A stretch of DNA of 64,000 bases from Arthrobacter citreus (GTDB lineage Bacteria; Actinomycetota; Actinomycetes; Actinomycetales; Micrococcaceae): assembly GCF_038405225.1 (NCBI RefSeq), contig NZ_CP151657.1, positions 3,162,001 through 3,226,000 on the forward strand. Reading direction: 5' to 3'. A program made the position numbers and the translations under genes. The first letter of the stretch is position 1, and each line of letters begins with the position of its first letter. Shown here piece after piece: positions 30,007 to 39,940 of the stretch. Below the pieces are notes generated by a model. That model was not told the origin of the DNA, searched no databases, and worked only from the letters and a program-made list of their open reading frames with translations.

Positions 30007-30092
30007 GGCCCCTCATGTGGTGTCATCCTGTGAACTCCCCCAGGACCGGAAGGTAGCAAGGGTAAGCGGGCTCTGGCAGGTGCATGAGGGGT
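30007..30092 (+). ncRNA. ffs: small signal recognition particle RNA
   Basis: About 86 nt beginning GCCCCTCATGTGGTGTCATC and closing with GGTGCATGAGGGG, the complementary end. The apical loop region contains CAGGACCGGAAGGTAGCAAG, the Ffh-binding domain with its GGAA-type tetraloop and conserved symmetric and asymmetric loops. A T-rich tail (GTCTTTAATTTTTTC) acts as terminator. TAGACT at 29994-29999 is a plausible -10 box. Position just before dnaX is typical of actinobacteria. Confidence 0.92.
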
Positions 30093-30177
30093 CTTTAATT
30101 TTTTCAGGATCAACAGGTTTTCCCCGCGCCAGGTGCCGGGATGCAAACCGTCAGTGCCAACCGATAGGGTTCTATCT

Positions 30178-33100
30178 GTGAGTACAGCCCTTTACCGCCG
30201 CTACCGTCCCGAGAGCTTCGCGGATGTGATCGGGCAGGAGCATGTAACGGAGCCGCTGATGGCGGCCCTCTCCAAAAACCGCGTCAATCACGCCTACCTC
30301 TTCTCGGGCCCGCGCGGCTGCGGCAAAACCACGTCCGCCCGCATCCTGGCCCGCTGCCTGAACTGCGCCGAAGGCCCCACACCGGTCCCCTGCGGAAAGT
30401 GCGACAGCTGCGTTGAACTGGCCCGCAACGGATCCGGCAGCCTGGACGTCATCGAGATCGACGCAGCCAGCCACGGCGGCGTCGACGACGCCCGCGACCT
30501 GCGCGAACGCGCCACCTTCGCCCCGGTGCGCGACCGCTATAAGATCTTCATCATTGACGAAGCCCACATGGTGACCTCCGCAGGCTTTAACGCGCTGCTC
30601 AAGATCGTCGAAGAGCCGCCGGAGCACATCAAGTTCATCTTCGCCACCACGGAGCCGGACAAGGTCATTGGCACCATCCGCTCCCGCACCCACCACTATC
30701 CGTTCCGCCTGGTTCCGCCCGAACCGCTGCTGGCGTACCTGGACCGGCTGTGCCAGCAGGAAAACGTTCCGGTGGCGCCCGGGGTCTTGTCCCTCGTCAT
30801 CCGCGCCGGCGGCGGTTCCGTCCGTGACTCGCTTTCCGTCCTGGATCAGCTGATGGCCGGAGCCGGCCCCGCAGGCCTCGACTACGAGCTGGCCGTCAAC
30901 CTCCTGGGCTACACCCCCATCTCACTGCTCGACGACGTCGTCGACGCGTTTGCGGCCGGCGACTCAGCCACCGTTTTCCGTGCGGTGGACCGGGTTATCC
31001 AGACCGGCCAAGATCCCCGGCGTTTCGTCGAGGACCTGCTGGAACGCTTCCGCGACCTGATCATCGTGCACGCGATGCCGGACAGTGCGGCAGCGGTGCT
31101 GCGCGGCATGCCCGAAGACCAGATCAGCCGGATGAGCACCCAGGCCACCCAGCTTGGCGGCGCCGAGCTTTCCCGCGCAGCGGACATCACCAACACGGCG
31201 CTGACCGAAATGACCGGCGCCACATCCCCTCGGCTGCACCTGGAACTGCTCTGCGCACGCATCCTGCTGCCCGCCTCGGATCAGACCGAACGGGGCACGG
31301 CGGCACGGGTGGACCGCATTGAACGGCGCCTGAGCTACGCCGGCGACAGCACGGAGGCCGTTGGCCGTGCAGCTGCGGCATCCTCCCCCGTCGAGTCCAT
31401 CCCGGCGGCGCGCCCGACGACGGCGGCGGAGACACCCGCCGTTGTGGCCGACGCACCCGCTGCCCGGCCTGAGCCTGCCCCCGTAGCTGCTGCCACTCCG
31501 GCCGGCAACGCCGACAGCTCACCGCTGGACTGGGGCGGCACCTGGGCCACGGCCCCCGAACCGAAGGCTCCGGCGAATGGTTCCGCTGCACCGAAGGCTC
31601 CGGATGCTGCGGCGTCGGCTCCGGCGCGCACCGCCCCCAACGCTCCTGCTCCTGCTCCTGCTCCCGAACAGGACCGACGGCCCGCGGCCTCAGCTCCGGA
31701 CCGTTCACAGGGCGCTCCGGCTGAGCCCTCCGGCCAGCCCGCGTCCCAGCCCGCGTCCCGCCAGGCACCGCCCTCCCAGTGGGACCAGCAAGCTGCTCCT
31801 TCCGCTGCTGCCGCACCGGCAACAGCGCCGGCGGCAAGCTCCGCTCCGGGCACTGCTCCCAGCGGCGGGCAAGTTGAGATGATCCGCCGGGCATGGCCGG
31901 AGATCATGGATGCCCTCACGGGAATCCGGCGTGCCACCTGGCTCAACGTGAGCAAGAACGCCAGCCCCAAGGCGTTCGACGGGCGGATCCTGGAACTGGC
32001 GTTCAGCAATCAGGGCGCTGCCACCAACTTCAACCGCCCTGACCATCTGGAGAACCTCCGCAAGGCGGTCAGCCAGGTGCTCGGCGTGGACTGCCAGGTC
32101 AATGTTGTGCACGACAGCGCAGCCGCGGCAGCGGGTGAGTCGGGCCCAAAAGCAGGTAGCCGGTTAACCCCGGCGCCGGCTTCCGCGCAGGTCCAGGCTC
32201 CGTCCCAGCAACAATCCGCCCCGCAGCAGTCCGCCCCGTCGGGTTCACAGCCGTCCGCGCCGCAGCATGCGGATGCTCAGCCGTCGGCACAGCCGGGCCA
32301 CGGTGCGGCATCCGCTGAATCACCGGTGCCAGCTCCTTCGGCGCCTGCTGCGCCCGCACCCCGCACCGCCCCGGTGCAGGCAGCGGCGGCATCTGCCCCG
32401 AACGTTCCGAACGTGCCTGCAGCCGGCGGCAAGGCCCCGGCCTGGCCAAACGCCGTTACCCCGGCGCCCGCTGCGGAGGCGGCACCTGCCCCGAACGTTC
32501 CGGCAGAAGCTGCACCGGATGCCCCTGCTGCCCCTGCTGCACCCTCCGCACACGGAGCTTCGCCCGTGGCATCGGGCCCCGCAGCAGCAGCGGCCCTGAA
32601 CCGGCGCCGCAGCCAGGGTTCCCAGAACGATTCCTCCAACACGGCACGGCACGGCGGGCAGCCGTCCGAAGCGCCTCAGCCTGCCAGCCGGAGCCGCAGA
32701 GCCGCGGGCGGGCCGCTTCCGGAAGACTGGCAGCAGGAACCGCCCGAGGATCCGTATGCGGGCGGACCGGAAAGCAATGCCTGGGAACAGGCAGAGCCGC
32801 CGGCAGACGTGTACTCGGCCGGACACTTGTCGGACACCGAATGGGCCGCGACCAACTGGGCCGGCACCGGTTCGTCTCCGGCACGCCGGGAAGACCGGGC
32901 CAACCAGCCTGCCCGGCCCCAGGGGTCCGCCCCTGCGGCACAGGCTTCGTCCGCTCCGGCAGCACCCCAGGTGCGGCAGCAGCAGGCACCTGCGCCGTCG
33001 TCGTCCGCCCCGTCGAACCCTGCCCAGCCTGCGTCCGCTCCGCCCGCGTCCGGTCCTGCAGCAACCGGCAACGGCAACGGCAACCGCCCGCTGAGCCGCT

Positions 33101-33300
33101 ACCAAAAGCTGTTGAACGAAGCCGCCCAGCGCGGCGGCCCGGTGAACACCTCGGCCGGGCGCAGCAACGTAAACTTGGTCGAAGACATCCCCAGCGCCGA
33201 CGACATCAGACTTGAGGATTCAGGACTGGTGGGTCGAAAAGCCATTGAACGGATCCTGGGCGGCCGGCTGATTGAGGAACGCAGCCTCGACGGCCGCTGA
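30178..33300 (+). CDS. dnaX: DNA polymerase III subunits gamma and tau
   Basis: A 1040-residue clamp-loader protein starting at GTG 30178 ([20 protein letters not shown]). Walker [10 protein letters not shown] is at 44-52, the zinc site uses C63, C72, C75 and C78, and the DEAH box is near 124. Domain III extends to about 370. A small folded tau-type domain ([20 protein letters not shown] onward, about 564-650) sits between two very long Ala/Pro/Ser/Gln-rich linkers (about 385-560 and 665-955). The C-terminal stretch ends in [18 protein letters not shown]. The length is unusually great even for actinobacteria because of the low-complexity linkers. TAGGGT shortly upstream suggests a possibly leaderless message. 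Confidence 0.95.
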   Translation: MSTALYRRYRPESFADVIGQEHVTEPLMAALSKNRVNHAYLFSGPRGCGKTTSARILARCLNCAEGPTPVPCGKCDSCVELARNGSGSLDVIEIDAASHGGVDDARDLRERATFAPVRDRYKIFIIDEAHMVTSAGFNALLKIVEEPPEHIKFIFATTEPDKVIGTIRSRTHHYPFRLVPPEPLLAYLDRLCQQENVPVAPGVLSLVIRAGGGSVRDSLSVLDQLMAGAGPAGLDYELAVNLLGYTPISLLDDVVDAFAAGDSATVFRAVDRVIQTGQDPRRFVEDLLERFRDLIIVHAMPDSAAAVLRGMPEDQISRMSTQATQLGGAELSRAADITNTALTEMTGATSPRLHLELLCARILLPASDQTERGTAARVDRIERRLSYAGDSTEAVGRAAAASSPVESIPAARPTTAAETPAVVADAPAARPEPAPVAAATPAGNADSSPLDWGGTWATAPEPKAPANGSAAPKAPDAAASAPARTAPNAPAPAPAPEQDRRPAASAPDRSQGAPAEPSGQPASQPASRQAPPSQWDQQAAPSAAAAPATAPAASSAPGTAPSGGQVEMIRRAWPEIMDALTGIRRATWLNVSKNASPKAFDGRILELAFSNQGAATNFNRPDHLENLRKAVSQVLGVDCQVNVVHDSAAAAAGESGPKAGSRLTPAPASAQVQAPSQQQSAPQQSAPSGSQPSAPQHADAQPSAQPGHGAASAESPVPAPSAPAAPAPRTAPVQAAAASAPNVPNVPAAGGKAPAWPNAVTPAPAAEAAPAPNVPAEAAPDAPAAPAAPSAHGASPVASGPAAAAALNRRRSQGSQNDSSNTARHGGQPSEAPQPASRSRRAAGGPLPEDWQQEPPEDPYAGGPESNAWEQAEPPADVYSAGHLSDTEWAATNWAGTGSSPARREDRANQPARPQGSAPAAQASSAPAAPQVRQQQAPAPSSSAPSNPAQPASAPPASGPAATGNGNGNRPLSRYQKLLNEAAQRGGPVNTSAGRSNVNLVEDIPSADDIRLEDSGLVGRKAIERILGGRLIEERSLDGR

Positions 33301-33389
33301 CCCCTGCCGCTCCGGCACACCGCATCTGCAGGTCTCCCCACGAGTGGCCGCACAGACACAGCGCACATCTATCCAGCAGAGAAGGTCAC

Positions 33390-33986
33390 GTGTACGAAGG
33401 TGCCGTTCAGGAACTCATTGATGAGCTCGGCAGGCTCCCGGGCATCGGGCCCAAGTCTGCCCAGCGCATTGCCTTTCACATCCTGGAAGCCGATCCGGAT
33501 GATATGCGGAAGCTCGCTTCATCCATCGTCACGGTGAAGGACAAGGTCAAGTTCTGCAGTATCTGCGGCAACGTGACCGAGCAGGAAACCTGCGCCATCT
33601 GCCGCGACACCCGCCGGGATCCGACCATGATCTGCGTGGTGGAGGAGTCCAAGGACGTTATTGCGGTGGAACGCACCCGTTCCTTCCGCGGCCGCTACCA
33701 CGTGCTCGGCGGCGCCATTAACCCCATTGCCGGAATTGGCCCGGACCAGCTGCGCATCCGGGAACTGCTCAGCCGGCTGTCCGATGAACAGATCTCCGAG
33801 ATCATCATTGCCACCGACCCGAACCTCGAGGGTGAAGCAACCGCCACGTACCTGTCCCGGATGCTGAAGACCCTGGGCATCAACGTCACCCGTCTGGCGT
33901 CGGGCCTGCCCGTGGGCGGAGACCTGGAGTACGCCGACGAAATCACGCTGGGCCGCGCCTTCGAGGGCCGCCGCAGCATGTCCTAG
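33390..33986 (+). CDS. recR: recombination mediator RecR
   Basis: A 198-residue protein starting at GTG 33390. [20 protein letters not shown] leads into the helix-hairpin-helix, the zinc finger is [16 protein letters not shown] (about 56-71), and the TOPRIM domain follows ([32 protein letters not shown]). It promotes RecFOR loading of RecA at gaps. The ybaB/ebfC gene that often lies between dnaX and recR is absent here: only 89 bp separate the two. Confidence 0.96.
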   Translation: MYEGAVQELIDELGRLPGIGPKSAQRIAFHILEADPDDMRKLASSIVTVKDKVKFCSICGNVTEQETCAICRDTRRDPTMICVVEESKDVIAVERTRSFRGRYHVLGGAINPIAGIGPDQLRIRELLSRLSDEQISEIIIATDPNLEGEATATYLSRMLKTLGINVTRLASGLPVGGDLEYADEITLGRAFEGRRSMS

Positions 33987-34056
33987 CCGGGCCACCCGGC
34001 CCAGCCGGCCCAACCACCCCCGCCGGGCCACGGGATGCCCTCCGGCCGCCGGAACG

Positions 34057-35142
34057 CTAGGCGATCCGGGTCCCCGCTGCCAGCCGGCGGACGGGCGTGA
34101 CCAGGCGGCGCCGGCCGAAGGCCAGGAGTACGGCGGCCAGCGCGAGCTGGACCACCAAACCCAGCGGCCAGATGGGGAACGTGTCCGGAGTGGCAGGCTG
34201 GACCTCTCCGTTCACGCACGGCTGGGTGTATTCCGGTCCGGCCTGGGCCAGCCGCACCGTACTGCTGATGCCCTGCATAACCCCGGTTGGCGTGTAGTTG
34301 TACGGGTCCGGATCCGCTTCCTCGTGCGGAATGGCATCGGCCACAATGACAAAGGGATTGGCCGCCAGGAACCAGGCCACCCGTTCGGTGTGCACCACCG
34401 GGGTGTCCACCATCGGCCCCTCACAGGTGTACCCGGGGCCGGGGTCCGGATCCGAGGTCAGCGGCGCGTCGGCCTGGTAGGTCGGGTAGTTGGCCTTCAC
34501 TGTGCCCTGGACCAGGGTCAGGCTCAGCCCGAAACCGATCAGCGTCCCCGGCCCCAGCAGGGCCACCAGCATGTACGTGACCACAATGGAAAACAGCGGG
34601 CGGTTGGCAATGGCGGACACGCCCAGTCCAATGGCGCAGACGATCCCCAGTTCCACGGCCAGCATGACGACGGCGACGACGGCGGACAGCGGCCGTACTC
34701 CGCCCAGTGCCAGTCCCCAGATCAAAAACGGAAGACTCGCCACCAGGAAACCCAGCGAAGCCACCCATGAGGCCAGCCATTTTCCGGCCAGAATCTGCCC
34801 CGGAGTCAGGAGGGTGACCTGCAGGATTGCCAGGGTCCCGGCGGCGCGGTCACCATTGACCGCATTGGCGGACAGTGCGGGAGCCAGCAGCAGCCCGAAA
34901 AACAGGACAAAGCCCACGATCAGCTCGTAGAGCACCGGCCCCGTGGGCCCGTCGGACGCCGAGGCGTTTGCCGCGGTCAGCGCTGCCACCAGCCCAATGA
35001 CCACAAACCATACGGTCAGGAGGATGTACCAGCCGCGGGACCTGACGCGTTGTTTGATTTCCAGGGCAAAGACGGATCTGATGCCGCTCAGGGGCCGCAG
35101 TTGTGCCGGGCCCGGGGCCGCGGCGGTGCTTTGGGTGCTCAT
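34057..35142 (-). CDS. ABC-2-type transporter permease
   Basis: A 361-residue membrane protein. An N-terminal helix (GWYILLTVWFVVIGLVAAL) is followed by a central block of five hydrophobic segments (about 75-210, for example LYELIVGFVLFFGLLLAPAL and LVALLGPGTLIGFGLSLTL), a long extracytoplasmic loop (about 215-315) and a last helix (FPIWPLGLVVQLALAAVLLAFG). This is the ABC-2/YhgE-like exporter topology. ATG 35142 overlaps the ATPase stop by ATGA. The substrate is unknown. Confidence 0.82.
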   Translation of the reverse strand: MSTQSTAAAPGPAQLRPLSGIRSVFALEIKQRVRSRGWYILLTVWFVVIGLVAALTAANASASDGPTGPVLYELIVGFVLFFGLLLAPALSANAVNGDRAAGTLAILQVTLLTPGQILAGKWLASWVASLGFLVASLPFLIWGLALGGVRPLSAVVAVVMLAVELGIVCAIGLGVSAIANRPLFSIVVTYMLVALLGPGTLIGFGLSLTLVQGTVKANYPTYQADAPLTSDPDPGPGYTCEGPMVDTPVVHTERVAWFLAANPFVIVADAIPHEEADPDPYNYTPTGVMQGISSTVRLAQAGPEYTQPCVNGEVQPATPDTFPIWPLGLVVQLALAAVLLAFGRRRLVTPVRRLAAGTRIA

Positions 35143-36125
35143 CGGCGATCGGTGTCCAAGCTCATGTAGGTCTCTTCCAGGGCACCGCCGGCAGGAGCAA
35201 AGGCGATGACCGGTATATCGGCCAGGACCAGGGAGCGCAGCAGCTCTGAAGCGGCGTTCTCTCCGGTGAGCCGAACCTGCACCGCAGGCCTGCGGTCATC
35301 CCCCTGCATCCGGTGCGGAACCTGCAGCGCTTCCAGTTGCCGCAGCAGGGAACCCTCGTCGAGCGCGCGGACCGTGTACCAGCGGGGCTGCGCTCCGGCG
35401 TCGGCCAGTGACTGGGTGGTGACGGTCTCGCCCCGCGCCACAAACACGGCACGGTCCGCCATCTCATCCAGTTCCGAGAGCACGTGCGAGGAGACCACCA
35501 CGGTTTTCCCCTCACCGGCGAGCCTGCGCAGCAGCACCCGCAGATCCACCCGGGATCCGGGGTCCAGCCCTGACGCCGGCTCATCCAGCAGGAGAACCTC
35601 AGGATCATGGATCAGGGAGCGCGCCAGGCTCAGCCGCTGCTGCTGCCCGCGGGAAAAGACCCGCGCTGGCTTGTCCGCCAGATCACTCAGGTGCACCGTG
35701 TCCAGCAGCTCGGCCGCGCGGGCCCGGGCCGCCGGACCGGTCATTCCGTAAAAGGCGCCCATGGCCATCAGGATCTCGGTGGCGGTCAGCGAATCCCAGC
35801 TGCCCAGGGTGTCCGGCATCCAGCCCACCCGGCTGCGGACCTGCCCGGGATCGACGGTCGGGTCGAAACCACCGATCCGCACCTCTCCGGCGTCGGGCGC
35901 CAGCAGCGATGCCAGCATCAGCAGGAGCGTGGTCTTGCCGGACCCGTTGGGGCCAATCAGGGCCGTCACCGCTCCAGGCGGAGCCGTGAAGTCCATGCCC
36001 CGCACCGCCTCCACAGCGCCGAACCGGCGCCGGACTCCCAGGGCGCTCACCCCTGCGCGCACGCCGGCGGAACCGCTGCGCGCCTTGTTCATCCCGGGGT
36101 TCTCCGCGGGCTCACCGTTGGCCAT
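35139..36125 (-). CDS. ABC transporter ATP-binding protein
   Basis: A 328-residue nucleotide-binding subunit. Walker A GPNGSGKTT, signature FSRGQQQRLSLARSL and Walker B VLLLDEPASGLDP are intact, and VVVSSHVLSELDEMADR contains the switch His. About 80 extra C-terminal residues form a regulatory-like domain as in CcmA/NatA-type exporters. Partner of the permease downstream. The start at 36125 is the first ATG; 36092 is an alternative. Divergent from aspartate kinase. Confidence 0.9.
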   Translation of the reverse strand: MANGEPAENPGMNKARSGSAGVRAGVSALGVRRRFGAVEAVRGMDFTAPPGAVTALIGPNGSGKTTLLLMLASLLAPDAGEVRIGGFDPTVDPGQVRSRVGWMPDTLGSWDSLTATEILMAMGAFYGMTGPAARARAAELLDTVHLSDLADKPARVFSRGQQQRLSLARSLIHDPEVLLLDEPASGLDPGSRVDLRVLLRRLAGEGKTVVVSSHVLSELDEMADRAVFVARGETVTTQSLADAGAQPRWYTVRALDEGSLLRQLEALQVPHRMQGDDRRPAVQVRLTGENAASELLRSLVLADIPVIAFAPAGGALEETYMSLDTDRR

Positions 36126-36360
36126 GGCCCCACCCTAGGAGCCGGCGGCCGGAACAGTGCCGCCGGACTCGCCCGAACGTGACGTTAAGTTCATATGTCC
36201 GGCGGTATTTCGGCCCGGAACGGCAGCAGCGATAGACTTTTGCTGATTGGCCGCAGGATTTGCGGCCCGGCTCCCCGGAGTCCCGGGGAAAGAAATCAGA
36301 TGCACCGCGCCGAGGATGTCGCCGGGCAACAACCGGAAGTGATGCAGAGAGCGTGTACGC

Positions 36361-37647
36361 ATGAGCCTGATAGTGCAAAAATTCGGCGGGTCCTCCGTAT
36401 CGGACGCCGAAGGCATCAAGCGCGTCGCCAAGCGTGTGGTGGACACCCATGCCGCAGGCAACGAGGTGGTCGTTGTGGTCTCCGCCATGGGCGATTCCAC
36501 TGACGAGCTGCTGGACCTGGCCGGACAGATCACCAGCGGCGGCAACGCCCGCGAGATGGACATGCTCCTGAGCGCCGGGGAACGCATCTCCATGGCGCTG
36601 CTCGCCATGGCGATCAATGAACTGGGCGGTTCCGCCCAGTCCTTCACCGGCAGCCAGGCGGGCATGATCACCGACGCCATCCACGGCAAGGCACGCATCA
36701 TCGATGTCTCGCCGCACCGGATCAAGACGGCAATCGAAAAGGGCGACGTCGCCATCGTTGCCGGATTCCAGGGCATGAGCCGGGACAGCCACGACATCAC
36801 CACCCTGGGCCGCGGCGGTTCGGACACCACCGCCGTCGCCCTGGCCGCAGCGCTGGGCGCGGATGTCTGCGAGATTTACACCGACGTGGACGGCATCTAC
36901 ACGGCGGACCCCCGCGTGGTCTCGTCCGCACAGAAAATTGACACAATCTCCAGCGAGGAAATGCTGGAGCTGGCCGCCTCGGGCGCCAAAATCCTGCATC
37001 TGCGCTGCGTGGAGTATGCCCGCCGCTTCGGCGTGCCGCTGCACGTGCGGTCCTCCTTCAGCCAGCATGAGGGAACCTGGGTCCTGCCCAGCCCCGACGA
37101 CAAGATCAAGATTCAAGAGGGAGAACCCTTGGAACAGCCCATCATTTCCGGTGTTGCACATGACCGCTCGGAGGCCAAGGTCACCGTGATCGGCGTCCCG
37201 GACATCCCCGGCAAGGCAGCGGAGATCTTCGGCATTGTGGCCGGAGCCAACTCCAACATCGACATGATCGTGCAGAACGTGTCGACCCAGGGCTCGGGAA
37301 AGACTGACATTTCCTTCACGCTGCCGATCATTGACGGCAAGGACGCCATCGACGCCCTGAATGCGGCCAAGGAAGAGGTCGGCTTCGACACGGTTGATTA
37401 CGACGAGCAGATTGGCAAGCTGTCGCTGATCGGCGCCGGCATGCGGTCCAATCCCGGCGTGTCACACCGCTTCTTCGAAGCCCTGCATCATGCCGGCGTG
37501 AACATCGACATGATTTCCACGTCGGAGATCCGCATCTCTGTCGTCACCGACGCCAAGCTCCTGGACACCGCGGTCCGCGCGGTCCACGCGGCGTTTGGGC
37601 TCGACGGCGACGACGAGGCCACCGTTTACGGCGGCACCGGGCGCTAA
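36361..37647 (+). CDS. lysC: aspartate kinase
   Basis: A 428-residue aspartokinase that phosphorylates aspartate at the head of the lysine, threonine and methionine pathway. KFGGSSVSD (7-15) is the kinase signature, with LGRGGSDTTAVALAAAL and YTDVDGIYTADPRVV downstream and two ACT domains from about 260 to 420 (VTVIGVPDIPGKAAEIF and LSLIGAGMRSNPGVSHRFFE) for feedback control. A TTG at 37129 (residue 257) preceded by GAGGGAG could start a separate beta subunit, as in C. glutamicum lysC. Aspartate-semialdehyde dehydrogenase (asd), often next in actinobacteria, is not adjacent here. Confidence 0.95.
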   Translation: MSLIVQKFGGSSVSDAEGIKRVAKRVVDTHAAGNEVVVVVSAMGDSTDELLDLAGQITSGGNAREMDMLLSAGERISMALLAMAINELGGSAQSFTGSQAGMITDAIHGKARIIDVSPHRIKTAIEKGDVAIVAGFQGMSRDSHDITTLGRGGSDTTAVALAAALGADVCEIYTDVDGIYTADPRVVSSAQKIDTISSEEMLELAASGAKILHLRCVEYARRFGVPLHVRSSFSQHEGTWVLPSPDDKIKIQEGEPLEQPIISGVAHDRSEAKVTVIGVPDIPGKAAEIFGIVAGANSNIDMIVQNVSTQGSGKTDISFTLPIIDGKDAIDALNAAKEEVGFDTVDYDEQIGKLSLIGAGMRSNPGVSHRFFEALHHAGVNIDMISTSEIRISVVTDAKLLDTAVRAVHAAFGLDGDDEATVYGGTGR

Positions 37648-37673
37648 CACCGGGGGAAGCTAAGCGGCGTTCC

Positions 37674-37988
37674 TCAGAGTTCGGGGGCGTTCAGCGGCGG
37701 CCGATTGGCAAAATACCGGTAGGTTACTGCCGGTCCCGCCGGGTTTGGCTCCACCGGTAACGTCCTGCGGACACCGTAGTGCCGGCCGCCGGTGTCGGTT
37801 TCCACGCTGATGGACGCCAATTGCCGGTCAATCTCGTCCTCCACCGGATCATGAAGGTGCCGGACAGGTTCGGTGACCCGGTCCCGTTCCGCATCCCCGT
37901 AAAAGACGGACACCATATGGGCCAGCCTGCCCAGCGGTCCCCCTCCATGCGTGGCGGGTGCGGGCCGGGGCATAATTTCATCGCTCAT
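37674..37988 (-). CDS. hypothetical protein, 104 aa
   Basis: A small acidic-to-neutral protein starting MSDEIMPRPAPATHGGGPLG, with AAGGA upstream of ATG 37988. No signal peptide or membrane segment is present. Charged middle part: DPVEDEIDRQLASISVETDTGGRHYGVRRTL. I recognise no family. It converges on aspartate kinase with a 26-bp gap. Confidence 0.55.
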   Translation of the reverse strand: MSDEIMPRPAPATHGGGPLGRLAHMVSVFYGDAERDRVTEPVRHLHDPVEDEIDRQLASISVETDTGGRHYGVRRTLPVEPNPAGPAVTYRYFANRPPLNAPEL

Positions 37989-38117
37989 GGAGAATTCCTT
38001 GTGCGGTCGAGGCCGGAGGAATCCCTGGGTGAGGGCTCCGGGGGTTCATCAACCGTACGCTTCGGAAACCCCCTGACGAGGGGTCTGCGCAAAAACTCTT
38101 TGGACTTCGATATCCAA

Positions 38118-38137
38118 GGCGCCGGGGCTCCGGCGCC
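38118..38137 (-). terminator. GC-rich hairpin after the 71-aa gene
   Basis: GGCGCCGG-GGCT-CCGGCGCC, a perfect 8-bp stem with a 4-base loop just downstream of the minus-strand gene ending at 38150. No T-tract, so termination efficiency is uncertain. Confidence 0.45.
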
Positions 38138-38149
38138 GGCGGGCCGAAC

Positions 38150-38365
38150 TTACTCCGGCTGGCGCGGAACGATGTAGCTGCTGCCGTCGGCTCGGGTAAC
38201 CGTCTCCCACAGGGCCTTTTCCTGTGCCTGCTGTTCCTTGAGCAGCTGCTGGTTTTCCTCAGTCATGGGATGGTCCAGGGAACTGGTCTGGGCAGGGCCG
38301 AAAATCATCCGGACCTTGCCGGTGGTCCGCATGAATTTCGAGGTAAAGCTCTCTTTGTCCGCCAT
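38150..38365 (-). CDS. hypothetical protein, 71 aa
   Basis: A small charged protein (MADKESFTSKFMRTTGKVRM...) with a Gln/Glu-rich helix near the middle (TEENQQLLKEQQAQEKALWE). ATG 38365 is preceded by AAAGGTG at 7 bases; an in-frame GTG at 38374 lacks a usable site. It is divergent from the MarR-type gene across an 82-bp spacer that holds a palindrome. I recognise no family, though such short proteins are common in Arthrobacter relatives. Confidence 0.6.
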   Translation of the reverse strand: MADKESFTSKFMRTTGKVRMIFGPAQTSSLDHPMTEENQQLLKEQQAQEKALWETVTRADGSSYIVPRQPE

Positions 38366-38415
38366 GTCCAGCACCTTTCCGCAGCGACTACTCCTTCTGC
38401 CATAGTACGCTAATG

Positions 38416-38429
38416 ATTAGTGCACTAAT
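38416..38429. promoter_or_regulatory. palindromic operator ahead of the MarR-type gene
   Basis: ATTAGTGCACTAAT is a perfect 14-bp palindrome located 19 bp before ATG 38448, in the position of a core promoter. MarR/OhrR dimers bind such sites, so autoregulation is likely. Confidence 0.6.
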
Positions 38430-38447
38430 GATGAGAGGGAGCGGACA

Positions 38448-38912
38448 ATGGACCAAGCTGACGAGGATCTCCTGCTGGAACATCAGCTCTGCTTTGCTCT
38501 CTCCGTGGCCTCCCGCAGCGTGGTGGGCGCCTACAAGCCGGTGCTCGAGAATCTCGGGCTGACCCACCCGCAGTACCTGGTCATGCTCGCGCTCTGGGAG
38601 CAGAGCCCCCGCAGTGTCCGCAGCCTGGGCAACGCCCTGGCCATGGATCCGGCCACCCTCTCGCCAATGCTGAAGCGGCTGGAAACAGCTGGACTGCTTA
38701 CCCGGAACAGGGCACCGGGGGACGACCGGTCCCTGGCCGTCGCTCTGACGAAAGCCGGCCTGGACCTGCGCCGGGACGCCGCAGAGATTCCGGGAACCAT
38801 GATGGCCAGGCTGGGCCTGAACCGCGGGCAGGTGCAGGAACTCAATGACACCATGCGCCGGCTGATCGCAGCCGCGCAGGCTGCCCCCGCTGACGCCGGG
38901 AGTGCCGGATAG
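38448..38912 (+). CDS. MarR-family regulator, OhrR-like
   Basis: A 154-residue winged-helix regulator. HQLCFALSVASRSVVGAYKP places a Cys at residue 15, the position and context (L-C-F-A-L) of the peroxide-sensing Cys of OhrR. LTHPQYLVMLALWE, VRSLGNALAMDPATLSPMLKRLE and AGLLTRNRAPGDDRSLAVAL form the DNA-binding domain and wing. It probably senses organic hydroperoxides by oxidation of Cys15. No ohr gene lies next to it in the window, so its targets are elsewhere apart from itself. Confidence 0.82.
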   Translation: MDQADEDLLLEHQLCFALSVASRSVVGAYKPVLENLGLTHPQYLVMLALWEQSPRSVRSLGNALAMDPATLSPMLKRLETAGLLTRNRAPGDDRSLAVALTKAGLDLRRDAAEIPGTMMARLGLNRGQVQELNDTMRRLIAAAQAAPADAGSAG

Positions 38913-38959
38913 CCGGCGGGAAGCAGCCGGAACCACCGCGGACCGGGATAATGGGAACC

Positions 38960-39940
38960 GTGACCCCTTCCCCCTTTTCAACTGTCCTGACGGAGGACCA
39001 GTGGCTGCCGCTGAGCCGGCGGCACAGCGAGCGCGTGCATCCCTTCGTGGACGGCTTCCTCGAGCGCCGCTCAGCCGGGCGGAAGCACCCGGTGGAGGAT
39101 TTCCTCTTTACCTATTACTCCCAGAAACCCGGCCAGCTGCTGCGCTGGCATCCCGGCGCCGGCGTTGTGCTGACCGGTGATGCTGCGGCGGAGCGGACGC
39201 AGTGGAAGTTTTACCGCTCCCTGACAGAACCTGAGCTGGAGCGGGAGGGGCTGGACAGCAGCACCGCAGCGGTCACCGTGGACATCGACGGTTTTATCGC
39301 AGCCCGGGGCGGCGCCGTCGACTTCACCCGCCTGCTGCTATCCCGCACGGCAGCCCGGAAGCCGTCCCTGGGTTGCTTCGGCATGCATGAATGGGCCATG
39401 GCCTACAAGTCCGAAGAAAACGGCATCCGGCATGACTACCTCAAGCTGCGCCTGGGCGCTGAGGGAACCGATCAGCTGGTGGAGAAGAGCCGGATCCGCT
39501 GTACGCACATTGATGCTTTCCGCTTCTACACGCCCCAGGCCGTTCCGCTGAACGAGCTCACCCCCACCCGGGAAAATCAGTCCGAGCTGGAACAGCCGGG
39601 ATGCCTGCACGCGAACATGGACCTGTACAAGTGGACCTACAAACTGGTCCCGCTGCTGCCCAGCGCTTTGGTGATGGACTGCTTCGAGCTGTCCTGGCGA
39701 ATCCGGATCATGGACATGCGCGCGTCCCCCTATGATCTGCAGGACTGGGGCTACAGTCCCCTGCCGGTGGAGACGCCGGCCGGGCGCGGAATGTATGCTA
39801 GCGCTCAACGCGCCTTCAGCGAGGAATCGCAACAGCTGCGGGCCCGCATCCTTGGCCTGCTGGACCCCCTTCAGGAGCAGCTATGCAACCAGAACCCACA
39901 GGCCGGATCAGCCGCACCGGGGAACAGGCCTACGACCTGA
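38960..39940 (+). CDS. conserved actinobacterial protein, 3-methyladenine DNA glycosylase-like by annotation habit
   Basis: A protein of about 326 residues. The pattern RRHSERVHPFVDGFLERR, HPVEDFLFTYYSQKPGQLLR, LGCFGMHEWAMAYKS and YKWTYKLVPLLPSALVMDCFE is a well-conserved actinobacterial family that I recall being annotated as 3-methyladenine DNA glycosylase; I see no glycosylase motif to confirm it. GATAAT at 38946-38951 followed by GTG at 38960 suggests a leaderless transcript, so GTG 38960 is preferred over ATG 38951, which lies inside the box. The 3' end overlaps the next gene by 58 bp. Confidence 0.7.
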   Translation: MTPSPFSTVLTEDQWLPLSRRHSERVHPFVDGFLERRSAGRKHPVEDFLFTYYSQKPGQLLRWHPGAGVVLTGDAAAERTQWKFYRSLTEPELEREGLDSSTAAVTVDIDGFIAARGGAVDFTRLLLSRTAARKPSLGCFGMHEWAMAYKSEENGIRHDYLKLRLGAEGTDQLVEKSRIRCTHIDAFRFYTPQAVPLNELTPTRENQSELEQPGCLHANMDLYKWTYKLVPLLPSALVMDCFELSWRIRIMDMRASPYDLQDWGYSPLPVETPAGRGMYASAQRAFSEESQQLRARILGLLDPLQEQLCNQNPQAGSAAPGNRPTT

